The notes below the pieces were generated by a model. That model did no database searches, was not told where the DNA came from, and was given only the letters and a program-made list of their open reading frames with translations. This document shows, one piece after another, positions 9,777 to 19,160 of a DNA stretch of 64,000 bases. Each line of letters starts with the position of its first letter. Position 1 is the stretch's first letter. Location: NCBI RefSeq assembly GCF_001294455.1, contig NZ_LIKT01000002.1, positions 62,001-126,000 on the forward strand, given 5' to 3'. Both the position numbers and the translations under genes were made by a program. The stretch is from Phaeobacter sp. 11ANDIMAR09. Lineage in GTDB: Bacteria > Pseudomonadota > Alphaproteobacteria > Rhodobacterales > Rhodobacteraceae.

Positions 9777-10358
9777 TTAGATTAGCTGATTAAGCGCTCC
9801 GCTGCGCCAGCCCTCTGGTCCGTAGAACAGCTCAGTAAGCGACAGGTTGTCAATCCGGTGCGAAAAAGCCACCTCCGGGCTGAGCCCCTGAGCCCGCTGG
9901 ATCTGGGTCAGGATTTGGCCAAAGTGACCGACAATCACCAGATCGCGCCCGGCATGGGTGGTGAGCAGCTTATCCACCGCGTCATTGACACGGGCGCAGA
10001 CCTGATTCCAGCTTTCGCCGCCTGGCGGCGTGGTGTCACCAGGGGTCTCCCAATAGGCGCGAATGCGGGTGGGGTCTTCGGCGTCGATTTCTTTCCAGCT
10101 GCGCAACTCCCAGTCGCCAAAGTGGATTTCACGCAGGGCAGGCATATGGGGCAGACGTTGGCGGCCGCCCTGAATCGCCGTCGCAGTCTCCACCGCGCGG
10201 ATCAGATCGGAAGAGACGACCAGGGCTTCGGGTGGCAAGGCGGCCTCAAGCCGGGTCAGCGCCGCTACGTCCGACAGATCGGCGGGCAAATCGGACCAGC
10301 CCACCATAGTTTTGGCATGGGTCGGGCCGTGGCGAACCAAAAACAGACGTGCGTTCAT
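9777..10358 (-). CDS. Histidine phosphatase, probable alpha-ribazole phosphatase CobC
   Basis: 193 residues. FLVRHGPTHAKT near the start is the phospho-histidine RHG motif, EIHFGDWE is the second conserved arm, and IVGHFG holds the second histidine. Its ATG overlaps the cobU stop by 4 nt (ATGA), so it is translated from the same mRNA. That coupling suggests it removes phosphate from alpha-ribazole 5'-phosphate late in cobalamin assembly. A general phosphoglycerate-mutase-like role cannot be excluded. Confidence 0.8.
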   Translation of the reverse strand: MNARLFLVRHGPTHAKTMVGWSDLPADLSDVAALTRLEAALPPEALVVSSDLIRAVETATAIQGGRQRLPHMPALREIHFGDWELRSWKEIDAEDPTRIRAYWETPGDTTPPGGESWNQVCARVNDAVDKLLTTHAGRDLVIVGHFGQILTQIQRAQGLSPEVAFSHRIDNLSLTELFYGPEGWRSGALNQLI

Positions 10359-10873
10359 AGCTGACCTTTCAAAACCAGGGGCAGCCCGGCGGTGACCTTG
10401 ACCACGGTATCCGCGCTGGCCGCCAATGCGATGTTGAGCCGCCCCTGCGCCTCCCGAAACCGTCGGGCCAGCGCATTTTCCGGTACAATGCCCTGGCCTA
10501 CCTCATTGGAGACCACCACCAGCTCGGCCGGGCAGGTGGTGATAGCGGCCAAGAGCTCAGCCTGTGCGGCCTGCAGATCATGTTCGGCCAGCAGGTGATT
10601 GGTCAACCACATGGTTGCGCAGTCCAGCAGGCAGATCTGCTCTGGGGGCAGTTGGCGTAATACAGCCGCCGCTGCCAAAGGCTCTTCATAGGTTGTCCAG
10701 TCCGAGCCGCGCTGCCGTAAATGGGTCGCGACCTTGGTTTTCATTTCGTCATCAAATACTTGTGATGTGGCGAGGTAACTCTTTGGCTTTGCAGATTTAA
10801 AGCACAAATCTTCCGCAAATTTGGACTTGCCCGAAGCCGCGCCGCCCAGAATGAATGTGACAGGTGCCGACAA
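10355..10873 (-). CDS. cobU: Adenosylcobinamide kinase / cobinamide-phosphate guanylyltransferase
   Basis: 172 residues, the length of CobU/CobP. It phosphorylates adenosylcobinamide and then transfers GMP from GTP to make adenosyl-GDP-cobinamide, activating the nucleotide-loop end of B12. The P-loop GGAASGKS is at residues 10-17; SYLATSQVFDDEMKTKVATH and LLDCATMWLTNHL are further family signatures, as is VVVSNEVGQGIVP. It is first in a two-gene unit with the phosphatase. I see no B12 riboswitch in the 268 nt upstream. Confidence 0.93.
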   Translation of the reverse strand: MSAPVTFILGGAASGKSKFAEDLCFKSAKPKSYLATSQVFDDEMKTKVATHLRQRGSDWTTYEEPLAAAAVLRQLPPEQICLLDCATMWLTNHLLAEHDLQAAQAELLAAITTCPAELVVVSNEVGQGIVPENALARRFREAQGRLNIALAASADTVVKVTAGLPLVLKGQL

Positions 10874-11141
10874 GTTCTTTACCCTTGGAAATGAACGGTT
10901 TCGCGTTTTGCGTACCTGCTGGAGCGGCCCAAAACAAGGGCGAAGACAGCACCGTCCGCAATGCTGGTCTGCTGCAACAAGTATGGGCCAGAGTTCTGAC
11001 GATAGATCAGAAGCATATTATCCCGAGACTGTGCCGTGGCATCGCGCTGCGGGGATTTGGACAGCCGGCCCGCCCTGACGACCCCAAATAGAACTTCGCC
11101 GAACTGTCCCGTTGCAAGACGATCTGACTGTGGGAGGTAGA

Positions 11142-12020
11142 ATGGCGCGCGACGATAGAACCCATAACCCATTGCCCAAGACGGCGATGAAAGCAGAGCT
11201 GCTGGATGCAGAAACAGAGAAAATGCTGGCCTATGCCTGGCGTGACCACCGGGATGTGGCGGCGCTGCACCGGCTGACCAATGCCTATATGCGGCTGGCG
11301 ATCTCCATGGCGGTAAAATTCAAACGCTACGGCGCCCCGATGAATGACCTGATCCAGGAGGCTGGGTTGGGATTGATGAAGGCTGCCGATAAATTTGACC
11401 CGGATCGGGGAGTGCGATTTTCCACCTATGCGATCTGGTGGATCAAGGCCTCGGTGCAGGACTATGTGATGCGCAACTGGTCCATGGTGCGCACGGGGTC
11501 GACCTCGGCGCAGAAATCTCTGTTCTTCAATATGCGCCGTGTTCAGGCCCAGCTTGAGCGCGAGGCTGCCGCCGAGGGGCAGCAACTGGACAGGCACCAG
11601 CTCCTACAAAAAATTGCCTCTGAAATCGGGGTGCCCTTGCGTGATGTCGAAATGATGGATGGGCGGCTCTCTGGCGCGGATTTTTCGCTGAATGCGGTGC
11701 AGAGCAGCGAAGAGGAGGGGCGGGAATGGATCGATATTCTGGAAGATGACAGTGCCCAGGCGGCGGAACTGGTCGAGGGCAGCCATGATCGGCGCAAACT
11801 CCGCGGCTGGCTGGTTGAGGCCATGCAGAGTTTGAGCGGTCGCGAACAAAGGATCGTGGTGGCGCGCAAATTGAAAACCCCGCCGCGCACGCTGGAGGAT
11901 CTGGGCCGCGAGTTGAGCCTGTCGAAGGAGCGGGTGCGTCAGCTGGAGGCCGGGGCCTTTCAGAAAATGAGAAAAACGCTTGATACAAGGTCTCGGGAAG
12001 TGCACAAACTGCTTTCATGA
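11142..12020 (+). CDS. rpoH2: RNA polymerase sigma factor RpoH, type II (sigma-32 family)
   Basis: 292 residues. Region 2 is clear: NDLIQEAGLGLMKAADKFDP, then RFSTYAIWWIKASVQDYVMRNWS, which contacts the -10 element. The RpoH box region around TGSTSAQKSLFFNMRR follows, and region 4 ends with LSKERVRQLEAGAFQKMRK. The shorter, divergent form resembles RpoHII of Rhodobacter, which serves the singlet-oxygen and heat response under RpoE; that link is from family knowledge. The strong ribosome site GGGAGGT three bases before 11142 fixes this start over an ATG 30 nt earlier. The 268-nt upstream gap leaves room for a long leader. It couples by ATGA to the ChaN gene. Confidence 0.9.
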   Translation: MARDDRTHNPLPKTAMKAELLDAETEKMLAYAWRDHRDVAALHRLTNAYMRLAISMAVKFKRYGAPMNDLIQEAGLGLMKAADKFDPDRGVRFSTYAIWWIKASVQDYVMRNWSMVRTGSTSAQKSLFFNMRRVQAQLEREAAAEGQQLDRHQLLQKIASEIGVPLRDVEMMDGRLSGADFSLNAVQSSEEEGREWIDILEDDSAQAAELVEGSHDRRKLRGWLVEAMQSLSGREQRIVVARKLKTPPRTLEDLGRELSLSKERVRQLEAGAFQKMRKTLDTRSREVHKLLS

Positions 12021-12919
12021 AAAAGCATAGTTTTTTAGTCAGATATATTCTAAGCGCGATTTTTGAACCTAAAAGACCCTTTGTGGTCCTGGGTGCGGTC
12101 GCAGTTCTGTTCACCGGGACAGTTGTAGAATCCAGGGCCGATGGCCTTGATACACCGCCGCAGGCGCAAACCGTTGCGGAGGCGGCAGTGGTTCTGTCCG
12201 AGGCGGATGTGATCATCTTGGGAGAGGTGCATGACAATTTTCGCCATCACCAAGTGCAGGCGGAGCTGGTCACCGCGCTTCAGCCTAGCGCTTTGGTCTG
12301 GGAAATGGTCACCCAGCCACAGGCTGAGCTGTTGACCCCCCAGATCCTGCAGAACCCGGGCGAGACGGCCCGTATCTTGGACTGGGAGGCCTCAGGCTGG
12401 CCCGCATTTTCTCTGTATGCGCCGGTGTTTGCAGCGGGGCAGGGCATGGCTCAGTTTGGCGCCCATGTGCCGCGTTCTGAATCGCAGGCGGCGCTGAAAT
12501 CCGGTGTCGCCAGCTATTTTGGCGCTGACGCTCAGCGGTTCGGGCTGGATCACCCCCTACCGGAGGCGGAGCAGCAGATTCGCGAAGCAGAGCAGATGAT
12601 CAATCATTGCAATGCCTTGCCGGATCATATCCTGCCTATGCTGGTGGATGTCCAGCGGCTGCGCGATGCCAGCTTGGCGGCAGCGGTGGAGCGGGCTTGG
12701 TTACAGACAGGGGGGCCGGTTGTGGTGATCACCGGCAATGGGCACGCCCGGCTGGATCGTGGGCTTGCCATCTATCTGCAACGTGCCCTGCCGACGATCA
12801 AAATCCTGGCGCTTGGGCAGATGGAAGGTGATGCCACAGGGGGGACATTTGACCTTGTGCTTTCGACCCCCTCCGTCTCGCGCCCCGATCCCTGTCTGGC
12901 CTTTGCCAAACCCGACTAG
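12017..12919 (+). CDS. ChaN-family protein, possible haem-binding exported protein
   Basis: 300 residues. After an N-terminal hydrophobic segment (FVVLGAVAVLFTG, possible cleavage after SRA) the PF04187-type core starts with DVIILGEVHDNFRHH and closes with VVVITGNGHARLDRGLAIYL. These GE-H and GNGHAR motifs mark the ChaN family, of which one member binds haem cofacially at the outer membrane and others may act in iron handling. There is no lipobox here, so it is more likely secreted or membrane-anchored. The 4-nt overlap with rpoH2 puts it in that operon and suggests a stress-linked role. Confidence 0.78.
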   Translation: MKKHSFLVRYILSAIFEPKRPFVVLGAVAVLFTGTVVESRADGLDTPPQAQTVAEAAVVLSEADVIILGEVHDNFRHHQVQAELVTALQPSALVWEMVTQPQAELLTPQILQNPGETARILDWEASGWPAFSLYAPVFAAGQGMAQFGAHVPRSESQAALKSGVASYFGADAQRFGLDHPLPEAEQQIREAEQMINHCNALPDHILPMLVDVQRLRDASLAAAVERAWLQTGGPVVVITGNGHARLDRGLAIYLQRALPTIKILALGQMEGDATGGTFDLVLSTPSVSRPDPCLAFAKPD

Positions 12920-13040
12920 GGCTTTGCTCTTCCCTGAGGCATCACGGGGATAGGGCAAAACCGTTTCCCTCTTTGCGGATCAAGAGCTAGTGTTGCCGGG
13001 GGCTTGTGGCCAAGCCCGTGGCAAACAAAGGGCAGGCGAG

Positions 13041-14270
13041 ATGCTGGCAGGAAAGAAAATTCTTCTGATCATTGGCGGCGGTATCGCGGCCTATAAATCG
13101 TTGGAGCTGATCCGCCGATTGCAGGACCAGGGGGCCTCTGTCACGCCGGTCCTGTCCCGCGCGGGTGAAGAATTTGTCACGCCCCTGTCGGTCTCGGCGC
13201 TGGCGGGTGCGGCGGTGCACCGGGACCTGTTTGATCTGACGGCGGAGGCCGAAATGGGCCATATTCAGCTGTCGCGCAGCGCGGATTTGGTGGTTGTGGC
13301 CCCGGCGACCGCCGATTTGATGGCCAAGATGGCGCAGGGACTGGCCAATGACCTGGCCTCAACCCTGCTATTGGCTACGGATACAAAGGTGCTGCTGGCG
13401 CCTGCGATGAATGTGCGCATGTGGGAACACCCGGCAACCCAGCGCAATATAAAGGCCTTGCGCGGAGATGGCGTGGGGTTTGTTGGCCCCAATGAGGGCG
13501 GCATGGCCTGTGGTGAATTTGGCCCCGGACGTTTGGCTGAACCGGCAGAGATCCTGGCGGCGATCACGGCTGAGCTGAGCCAGCAGCCCGAAGCGGGGCG
13601 TCTGGCTGGGCGGCGTATTCTGGTTACCTCTGGCCCGACGCATGAGCCTATAGACCCTGTCCGCTATATCGCCAATCGTTCGTCCGGGGCACAGGGGACG
13701 GCGCTGGCCCGTGCTCTGCGCGATCAGGGAGCGGAGGTGGTGTTCATCACGGGCCCGGCAGAGGTCCGCCCCCCCGAGGGGGTGGAGGTCGTTGCGGTGC
13801 AAAGCGCGCTTGAGATGGAGGCGGCGGTGCAGGCCTCCTTGCCGGTGGATGCCGGTGTCTTTGCGGCGGCGGTGGCCGATTGGCGGGTTGCCAGCGCCTC
13901 GGACCGTAAGTTGAAGAAATCTAAAGATGGGCTGCCTGTGCTGGAGTTTGCCGAAAACCCGGATATCCTGAAAACCGTGTCTCGAATGGTGGAGGGGCGT
14001 CCCCCCCTGGTGGTCGGCTTTGCGGCCGAGACCAATGATGTGGTGGAAAACGCCACGGCCAAACGTTTGCGCAAGGGCTGCGACTGGATCGTTGCCAATG
14101 ATGTCTCGCCCGCAACCGGCATCATGGGCGGGCAGGAGAATGCGGTGATCCTGATTTCGGATCACGGCGCTGAAGAATGGCCGCGTATGGACAAGGCAGA
14201 GGTTGCCACCCGGCTTGCGATCCGTATCGCCCAGGACCTGCAGGGTAAGAGCGACACGCAGCCAGACTGA
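13041..14270 (+). CDS. coaBC: Bifunctional phosphopantothenoylcysteine decarboxylase/synthetase
   Basis: 409 residues from ATG 13041, which follows a GGCAG ribosome site; a start 51 nt upstream adds an atypical tail. CoaB joins cysteine to 4'-phosphopantothenate using CTP and CoaC decarboxylates the product. The CoaC half shows [16 protein letters not shown], the active-site His in [12 protein letters not shown], the [12 protein letters not shown] substrate clamp and [13 protein letters not shown] with its cysteine. The CoaB half begins [19 protein letters not shown] and has [19 protein letters not shown]. It precedes dut, a common alphaproteobacterial order. Confidence 0.95.
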   Translation: MLAGKKILLIIGGGIAAYKSLELIRRLQDQGASVTPVLSRAGEEFVTPLSVSALAGAAVHRDLFDLTAEAEMGHIQLSRSADLVVVAPATADLMAKMAQGLANDLASTLLLATDTKVLLAPAMNVRMWEHPATQRNIKALRGDGVGFVGPNEGGMACGEFGPGRLAEPAEILAAITAELSQQPEAGRLAGRRILVTSGPTHEPIDPVRYIANRSSGAQGTALARALRDQGAEVVFITGPAEVRPPEGVEVVAVQSALEMEAAVQASLPVDAGVFAAAVADWRVASASDRKLKKSKDGLPVLEFAENPDILKTVSRMVEGRPPLVVGFAAETNDVVENATAKRLRKGCDWIVANDVSPATGIMGGQENAVILISDHGAEEWPRMDKAEVATRLAIRIAQDLQGKSDTQPD

Positions 14271-14343
14271 GCGCAGGGCCGGCCTGCGACCCGGGGCGGC
14301 GCGCTGCGATCCACAAAATTCCAATGCAAAGAAAGAAGCACCT

Positions 14344-14799
14344 ATGGTTGAGATCAGAATGATCCAAGATGCGGGCGCAGACCCAAGCCTGCCCTTGCCA
14401 GCCTATGAAACCGCCGGGGCTGCCGGAGCAGATCTGCGGGCCAATCTGCCGGATCGCGGCGCTCTGACCCTGGCGCCTGGAACGCGCGCCCTGGTGCCAA
14501 CGGGGCTGCGGTTGGAGATCCCAGAGGGCTATGAGGTGCAGATCCGCCCACGCTCCGGACTGGCATTGAAACACGGGATCACCCTGCCAAACAGCCCCGG
14601 CACTATCGACAGCGATTACCGCGGTCCGCTTGGGGTGATCGTGATGAATGCCGGAGAGGTTGATTTTACCATTACCCATGGCGACCGGATCGCGCAGATG
14701 GTGGTGGCTCCGGTGCTGCAGGCGCAGTTCACTTTGGTCGACGCCCTGTCTGGTTCTGATCGTGGTGACGGCGGCTTTGGCTCCACCGGGGTTGGCTGA
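14344..14799 (+). CDS. dut: dUTP diphosphatase
   Basis: 151 residues, normal for a trimeric dUTPase, which hydrolyses dUTP to dUMP and limits uracil in DNA. All five motifs are seen: [33 protein letters not shown] with the catalytic aspartate, GDRIAQMVV, and the C-terminal arm [10 protein letters not shown]. It starts 73 nt after coaBC and its TGA overlaps the next ATG by one base. Confidence 0.96.
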   Translation: MVEIRMIQDAGADPSLPLPAYETAGAAGADLRANLPDRGALTLAPGTRALVPTGLRLEIPEGYEVQIRPRSGLALKHGITLPNSPGTIDSDYRGPLGVIVMNAGEVDFTITHGDRIAQMVVAPVLQAQFTLVDALSGSDRGDGGFGSTGVG

Positions 14800-15839
14800 T
14801 GCTTCGGGTTCTGTTCATCGCTGGGCTCATCTGGTGGGGGGGGCGCTTTGTCCAGCTGCCACGATCCCTGCGTTTGGTGCTCCTGGGGCTTTTGTTTCTG
14901 GCGGTTCTAACCCTGCATCTGACCCTGCCTGAGGGTCATGGCTTGCGCGAGGCCACCGGCGGCTCGCCGGCGTTCTGGCTGATGCTTGGCGGTTTTGGCC
15001 TCTTGGCGACGGGCTATGGCTGGATTATCTCTCGGCTCAAGTCCCGCGCTCAAGCCCAAGGCAGCCCCATGTCACAACCTCCGGCCCTGTTTACCGACAC
15101 CGAGTTAAACCGATACGCCCGCCATATCGTCCTGCGCGAATTGGGCGGGCCAGGGCAAAAGAAGCTCAAGCAGGCCAAGGTTCTGGTCGTTGGCGCAGGT
15201 GGGCTGGGCGCGCCGGTGCTGCAATATCTGGCGGCGGCTGGGGTTGGCACCATTGGGGTGATTGATGACGACGCGGTCGAAAATGCCAATCTGCAGCGCC
15301 AGGTGATCCACCGCGACCAGGATATCGGCATGCCAAAAGTCTTCTCTGCGGAGGCCGCGATGCGGGCGCAAAACCCCTATGTCGAGGTGCGCCCCTACCA
15401 GCGGCGCCTGACCCAGGAGATGGCGCAGGAACTGTTTGCAGACTATGATCTGATCCTGGATGGGACCGACAATTTTGACACCCGCTATCTGGTGAATGAA
15501 ACGGCGGTTGCTCTGGGCAAGCCGTTGATTTCGGGCGCTCTGTCGCAATGGGAGGGCCAGCTGAGCCTGTTTCACCCCAAATCCGGTGGACCCTGCTATC
15601 AATGCATTTTCCCCGAGGCGCCAGCTGCGGGCCTGGCGCCCTCTTGTTCCGAGGCCGGGGTGATCGGCCCCTTGCCCGGCGTTGTCGGCACGATGATGGC
15701 GGTGGAGGCGGTGAAGCAAATCACTGGAGCTGGCACGACCCTGCAGGGCGAGATGCTGATCTACGACGCGCTTTATGGCGAAAGCCGCAAGATCCGCCTA
15801 TCCTCACGAAAGGATTGTCCGATCTGCGGCGCAGGCTGA
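14799..15839 (+). CDS. MoeB/ThiF-type adenylating enzyme with an N-terminal membrane extension
   Basis: 346 residues. From residue 91 it is a normal E1-like enzyme: TDTELNRYARHIVLRELGG, the ATP loop GAGGLGAP at 132-139, DNFDTRYLVNE, and two zinc cysteine pairs, CYQC and CPIC. Such proteins adenylate the C-terminal glycine of MoaD or ThiS. Residues 1-90 hold two predicted membrane helices (LRLVLLGLLFLAVLTLHL; FWLMLGGFGLLATGYGWII). An internal ATG at 15069 with AAGGCAG upstream could start the soluble enzyme alone. So this is either one membrane-tethered protein or a small membrane protein in frame with moeB. Confidence 0.82.
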   Translation: MLRVLFIAGLIWWGGRFVQLPRSLRLVLLGLLFLAVLTLHLTLPEGHGLREATGGSPAFWLMLGGFGLLATGYGWIISRLKSRAQAQGSPMSQPPALFTDTELNRYARHIVLRELGGPGQKKLKQAKVLVVGAGGLGAPVLQYLAAAGVGTIGVIDDDAVENANLQRQVIHRDQDIGMPKVFSAEAAMRAQNPYVEVRPYQRRLTQEMAQELFADYDLILDGTDNFDTRYLVNETAVALGKPLISGALSQWEGQLSLFHPKSGGPCYQCIFPEAPAAGLAPSCSEAGVIGPLPGVVGTMMAVEAVKQITGAGTTLQGEMLIYDALYGESRKIRLSSRKDCPICGAG

Positions 15840-15909
15840 CCCTTTGGCCCGCTGCACCTTCTGATCCGGAGGGTCCTTGCCCTGTCGGCGCAATTGAGGC
15901 CGCGCCATA

Positions 15910-15999
15910 GGGCGGCGACCGCCGCGCGCCAAAGGCGCGCGGCCGGGCCCAACAGCAAGGTGGCATCTCTGGATGCCGCTGGCGCTGGCGGGAGCCCCC
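15910..15999. repeat. GC-rich dispersed intergenic element, copy A
   Basis: A perfect 10-bp stem (15921-15930 with 15934-15943, loop AAA) is followed by CGGGCCCAAC, a second hairpin (GGCATC at 15962-15967 with GATGCC at 15972-15977) and GGCGGGAGCCCCCCC. The last block and the CCCAAC block recur, inverted, at 38.6 kb with different hairpin sequences. It ends the dut-moeB message and may double as a terminator, since TCTTTTTT follows. Confidence 0.65.
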
Positions 16000-16118
16000 C
16001 CTCTTTTTTCAGAGAAACGACCTGTGCTTAAAAGGCTGGTGCAGCGCAGAGCCGGGGTGTTGTCTGATTGCGGCTGCTGCGCATCACCGCTACCCTTTCC
16101 TCAAAGGAGACCACTGTG

Positions 16119-18134
16119 ATGACAAACCCCCTCTTGGCCCGCTGGGACACCGCTTTTGAAATTGCCCCTTTTGATCAGATCAAGGATGACGATTTTGCGC
16201 CCGCCCTCGATCATGCGCTGGCGCAGCATCAGGCCTGGATTGCACAGATCGCGCAAAATCAGGAACCGGCAGATTTTGCCAATGTGATCGAAGCGCTGGA
16301 AACGCCGGTTCCTGCGCTTGAGCAGGTGCTGTCAGTGTTCTTTACCGTAGCCGGCGCCGACAGTAATCCGGCGCGCGAGGCTTTGCAGCGTGAGTTCTCC
16401 CCAAAACTGGCGGCACATTTTTCGACCATCACCGCCAATAAGGCGCTTTACGCCCGGGTCAAAGCCGTCTGGGATCAACGCGATAGTCTGGATCTGACAG
16501 AGGAGCAGGCTCGGGTTTTGATGCTGACCCACCGGGGCTTTGTACGCGGTGGCGCAGCCCTGGAGGGCGAGGCCGATCTCCGGATGCAGGAGATCAAAGG
16601 GCGTCTGGCAGTTCTGGGCACCGATTTTACCCAGAATCTGTTGGCGGATGAGCGCGATTGGTACATGGAACTGGCGGAAAAAGATCTCGAGGGATTGCCG
16701 GAGTTTGTGATTGATGCCGCCCGCGCCGCCGGGGTGGAAAAAGGCAGCGCCGGCCCGGTGGTGACTCTGTCGCGGTCTCTGATCACGCCTTTCCTGCAGT
16801 TTTCTCCGCGCCGGGATCTGCGTCAGAAAGCCTTTGCCGCCTTTGCGGCGCGCGGCGCCAATGGTGGTGCCAGTGACAACCGGGAGATTGCCGCTGAGAT
16901 CCTGGCCTTGCGGGCCGAACGGGCGGCGCTGTTGGGCTATGACAGCTTTGCCGATTACAAGCTGGAAACCGAGATGGCCAAGACCCCGGCGGCGGTGCGT
17001 GCGCTGTTGATGGAGGTCTGGCAGCCAGCCGTGGCCCAGGCCAACCGTGATGCGGAACACCTGGCACAGATGATGCATGAGGAGGGTATCAACGGCGATC
17101 TCGAACCTTGGGACTGGCGCTACTACGCGGAAAAACGCCGCAAGGCGGAACATGATCTCGATGAGGCCGAGCTGAAGCCCTATCTGCAGCTGGACCGCAT
17201 GATCGAGGCCAGCTTTGCCTGCGCCAATCGCTTGTTTGGGCTGGAGTTCAAACCGCTGGATGTGCCGCTTTATCATGCGGATTGCCGCGCCTGGGAGGTG
17301 ACCCGCGCGGGTAAGCATCTGGCCGTTTTTATCGGCGATTACTTTGCCCGTGGCTCCAAACGCTCAGGCGCCTGGTGTTCGGCGATGCGGTCACAGGCCA
17401 ATTTCCCCAAACCAACCAGCCCGGTGGTGATCAATGTCTGCAATTTTGCCAAGAGCGATCCGGCACTCCTGTCCTGGGATGATGCCCGCACTCTGTTCCA
17501 TGAATTTGGCCATGCGCTGCACCAGATGCTGTCAAATGTCAGCTACGAGAGCATCTCAGGCACCTCCGTGGCGCGGGATTTTGTGGAACTGCCAAGCCAG
17601 CTTTATGAGCATTGGTTGGAAGTGCCTGAAGTTTTGAGCGAATTTGCCATCCATGCGGAAACTGGCGCGCCGATGCCTGCGGATCTGTTGAAAAAGGTGC
17701 TGGGAGCCGCAACCTTTGATATGGGCTTTCAGACAGTGGAATATGTCGCCTCGGCTTTGGTGGATCTCGCCTTTCACGAAGGTTCGGCGCCGACGGATGT
17801 GATGGCAAAACAGGCTGAGGTTCTGGCCGAGATCGGCATGCCGCAGGCGATTGTCATGCGCCATGCGACGCCGCAGTTTGCCCATGTGTTCTCGGGCGAT
17901 GGCTATTCTTCAGGTTACTATAGCTACATGTGGTCTGAAGTTATGGATGCAGATGCCTTTGCCGCCTTTGAAGAGGCGGGAGGCGCCTTTGATCCAGAAC
18001 GGGCCAAAGCGCTGGAGGCGCATATTCTGTCCACCGGTGGCTCAAAGGATCCTGCAGAGCTCTACACGGCGTTCCGGGGGCGTTTGCCGGGGGTTGAGGC
18101 CCTGTTGAAAGGGCGCGGATTGGCTGCTGAATAG
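16119..18134 (+). CDS. M3 family oligopeptidase (oligopeptidase A / Dcp type)
   Basis: 671 residues from ATG 16119, set by AAGGAGA eight bases upstream. It is a cytoplasmic zinc metallopeptidase that trims peptides. The zinc site is LFHEFGHALHQML, with the third ligand in the ELPSQLYEHW segment. WSAMRSQANFPKPTSPVV is typical of the PrlC/Dcp branch, and GYSSGYYSYMWSEVMDADAF closes the active site. No signal peptide is present. It stands alone between two intergenic repeat elements. Confidence 0.92.
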   Translation: MTNPLLARWDTAFEIAPFDQIKDDDFAPALDHALAQHQAWIAQIAQNQEPADFANVIEALETPVPALEQVLSVFFTVAGADSNPAREALQREFSPKLAAHFSTITANKALYARVKAVWDQRDSLDLTEEQARVLMLTHRGFVRGGAALEGEADLRMQEIKGRLAVLGTDFTQNLLADERDWYMELAEKDLEGLPEFVIDAARAAGVEKGSAGPVVTLSRSLITPFLQFSPRRDLRQKAFAAFAARGANGGASDNREIAAEILALRAERAALLGYDSFADYKLETEMAKTPAAVRALLMEVWQPAVAQANRDAEHLAQMMHEEGINGDLEPWDWRYYAEKRRKAEHDLDEAELKPYLQLDRMIEASFACANRLFGLEFKPLDVPLYHADCRAWEVTRAGKHLAVFIGDYFARGSKRSGAWCSAMRSQANFPKPTSPVVINVCNFAKSDPALLSWDDARTLFHEFGHALHQMLSNVSYESISGTSVARDFVELPSQLYEHWLEVPEVLSEFAIHAETGAPMPADLLKKVLGAATFDMGFQTVEYVASALVDLAFHEGSAPTDVMAKQAEVLAEIGMPQAIVMRHATPQFAHVFSGDGYSSGYYSYMWSEVMDADAFAAFEEAGGAFDPERAKALEAHILSTGGSKDPAELYTAFRGRLPGVEALLKGRGLAAE

Positions 18135-18147
18135 GGTCTCGAACAGC

Positions 18148-18213
18148 ACCGGGGGAGGGGCGCTGCCCCCGGTCTGTGACCTCCCCCGGAATATTTTTGG
18201 AAAGATGATAAAG
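18148..18213. repeat. Intergenic repeat with alternative hairpins, copy 1 of the GAATATTTT element
   Basis: ACCGGGGG at 18148-18155 pairs with CCCCCGGT at 18166-18173. The same G-run can instead pair with CCTCCCCC at 18182-18189. GAATATTTTTGGAAAGATGA follows at 18189-18208 and matches 18 of 20 bases at 46684-46703. It lies between the convergent M3 peptidase and ghrA genes and could terminate both. Confidence 0.55.
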
Positions 18214-18233
18214 AGTAGCTGGGGAATTGGGGG

Positions 18234-19160
18234 TCAGTACCCGAGATCCCGGTTGACTTGATTGAGTAGGGGCAAGCCTGTTTCGCCGCGCTGAATGTTT
18301 TGGACAATCATCTGTGATGCTGTCAGCGGCCGGGTTTCGGCGGCGATATGTGGTGTCACTGTGATCTGCGGGTGTGCCCAGAAGGGATGCTCTTGTGGCA
18401 GTGGTTCCTGGCGGAAGACATCCAGGGTGGCATGGGCGAGATGGCTGCTGTCCAGGGCTGCCAATAGGGCCGCGTCCTCTATCAAAGGGCCGCGGCCGGG
18501 ATTGATGATGCGGGCCCCTTTGGGCAGCAGGGACAGGGTTTTGGCATCAAGAGTGTTATGTGTAGCCGGGGTGTCCGGCAGCAGCAGGATCAGGATTTGG
18601 GCCTGTTGCAGGGCTCGTGCAAAGCCCGCGTCACCGTATTCGCAGGTGATGCCGGGGATGCATTTGGCGGAGCGGGACCAGCCGGTGACCGGGAAGCCAA
18701 GCTGTGCCAGGGCGGTGGCGCAGGCAGCGCCCAGAGCGCCGAGCCCCAGCACGGTGACAGGGCGTTCCTGAGCAAGGGGAGGCACGACCGGATCCCAGCG
18801 GTCCTGGGTTTTGAGGCTGCGGTCAATGTCCAGGTGATAGCGCAGGACATGGCCCGTGACCCATTCCACCATGCCCGCGGTCAGACCGGGATCCACCATT
18901 CGACACAGTGGTTGAGTGAGGGTCGTATTGCCGGTGATTTTCTCCACCCCGGCCCAGAGGCTGAGGACCGCTTTGCAGGCCGTATAGCCCGTAAAATCCT
19001 GCAGGTCGGAATTGGGCGCATAGATCACATAATCCACCTCTGCCGGAGCGTGGTCCTGGCGCAGATCTACCTGGAGCCCAGCCTTGGCAAAGGCTTCCCG
19101 CAGCGGGGCCTGGTAGGTGTCCCAGCGCTCGGGGCGGGCGGCAAACTGAACCTTGATCAT
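18234..19160 (-). CDS. ghrA: Glyoxylate/hydroxypyruvate reductase A (D-2-hydroxyacid dehydrogenase)
   Basis: 308 residues, as for GhrA, which reduces glyoxylate and hydroxypyruvate with NADPH. The Rossmann loop is VLGLGALGAACATALAQLGF, followed by TGWSRSAK, a pattern that suits NADPH. The catalytic set is an arginine in INPGRGPLIED, a glutamate in VFRQEPLP and a histidine in TPHIAAETRP. The start overlaps the upstream VOC stop in ATGA, so the two are one unit. Confidence 0.9.
   Translation of the reverse strand: MIKVQFAARPERWDTYQAPLREAFAKAGLQVDLRQDHAPAEVDYVIYAPNSDLQDFTGYTACKAVLSLWAGVEKITGNTTLTQPLCRMVDPGLTAGMVEWVTGHVLRYHLDIDRSLKTQDRWDPVVPPLAQERPVTVLGLGALGAACATALAQLGFPVTGWSRSAKCIPGITCEYGDAGFARALQQAQILILLLPDTPATHNTLDAKTLSLLPKGARIINPGRGPLIEDAALLAALDSSHLAHATLDVFRQEPLPQEHPFWAHPQITVTPHIAAETRPLTASQMIVQNIQRGETGLPLLNQVNRDLGY

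Noticed and set aside
10874-11141. Cobalamin riboswitch before cobU
   Set aside because: No B12-box-like sequence was recognised in the region upstream of cobU.
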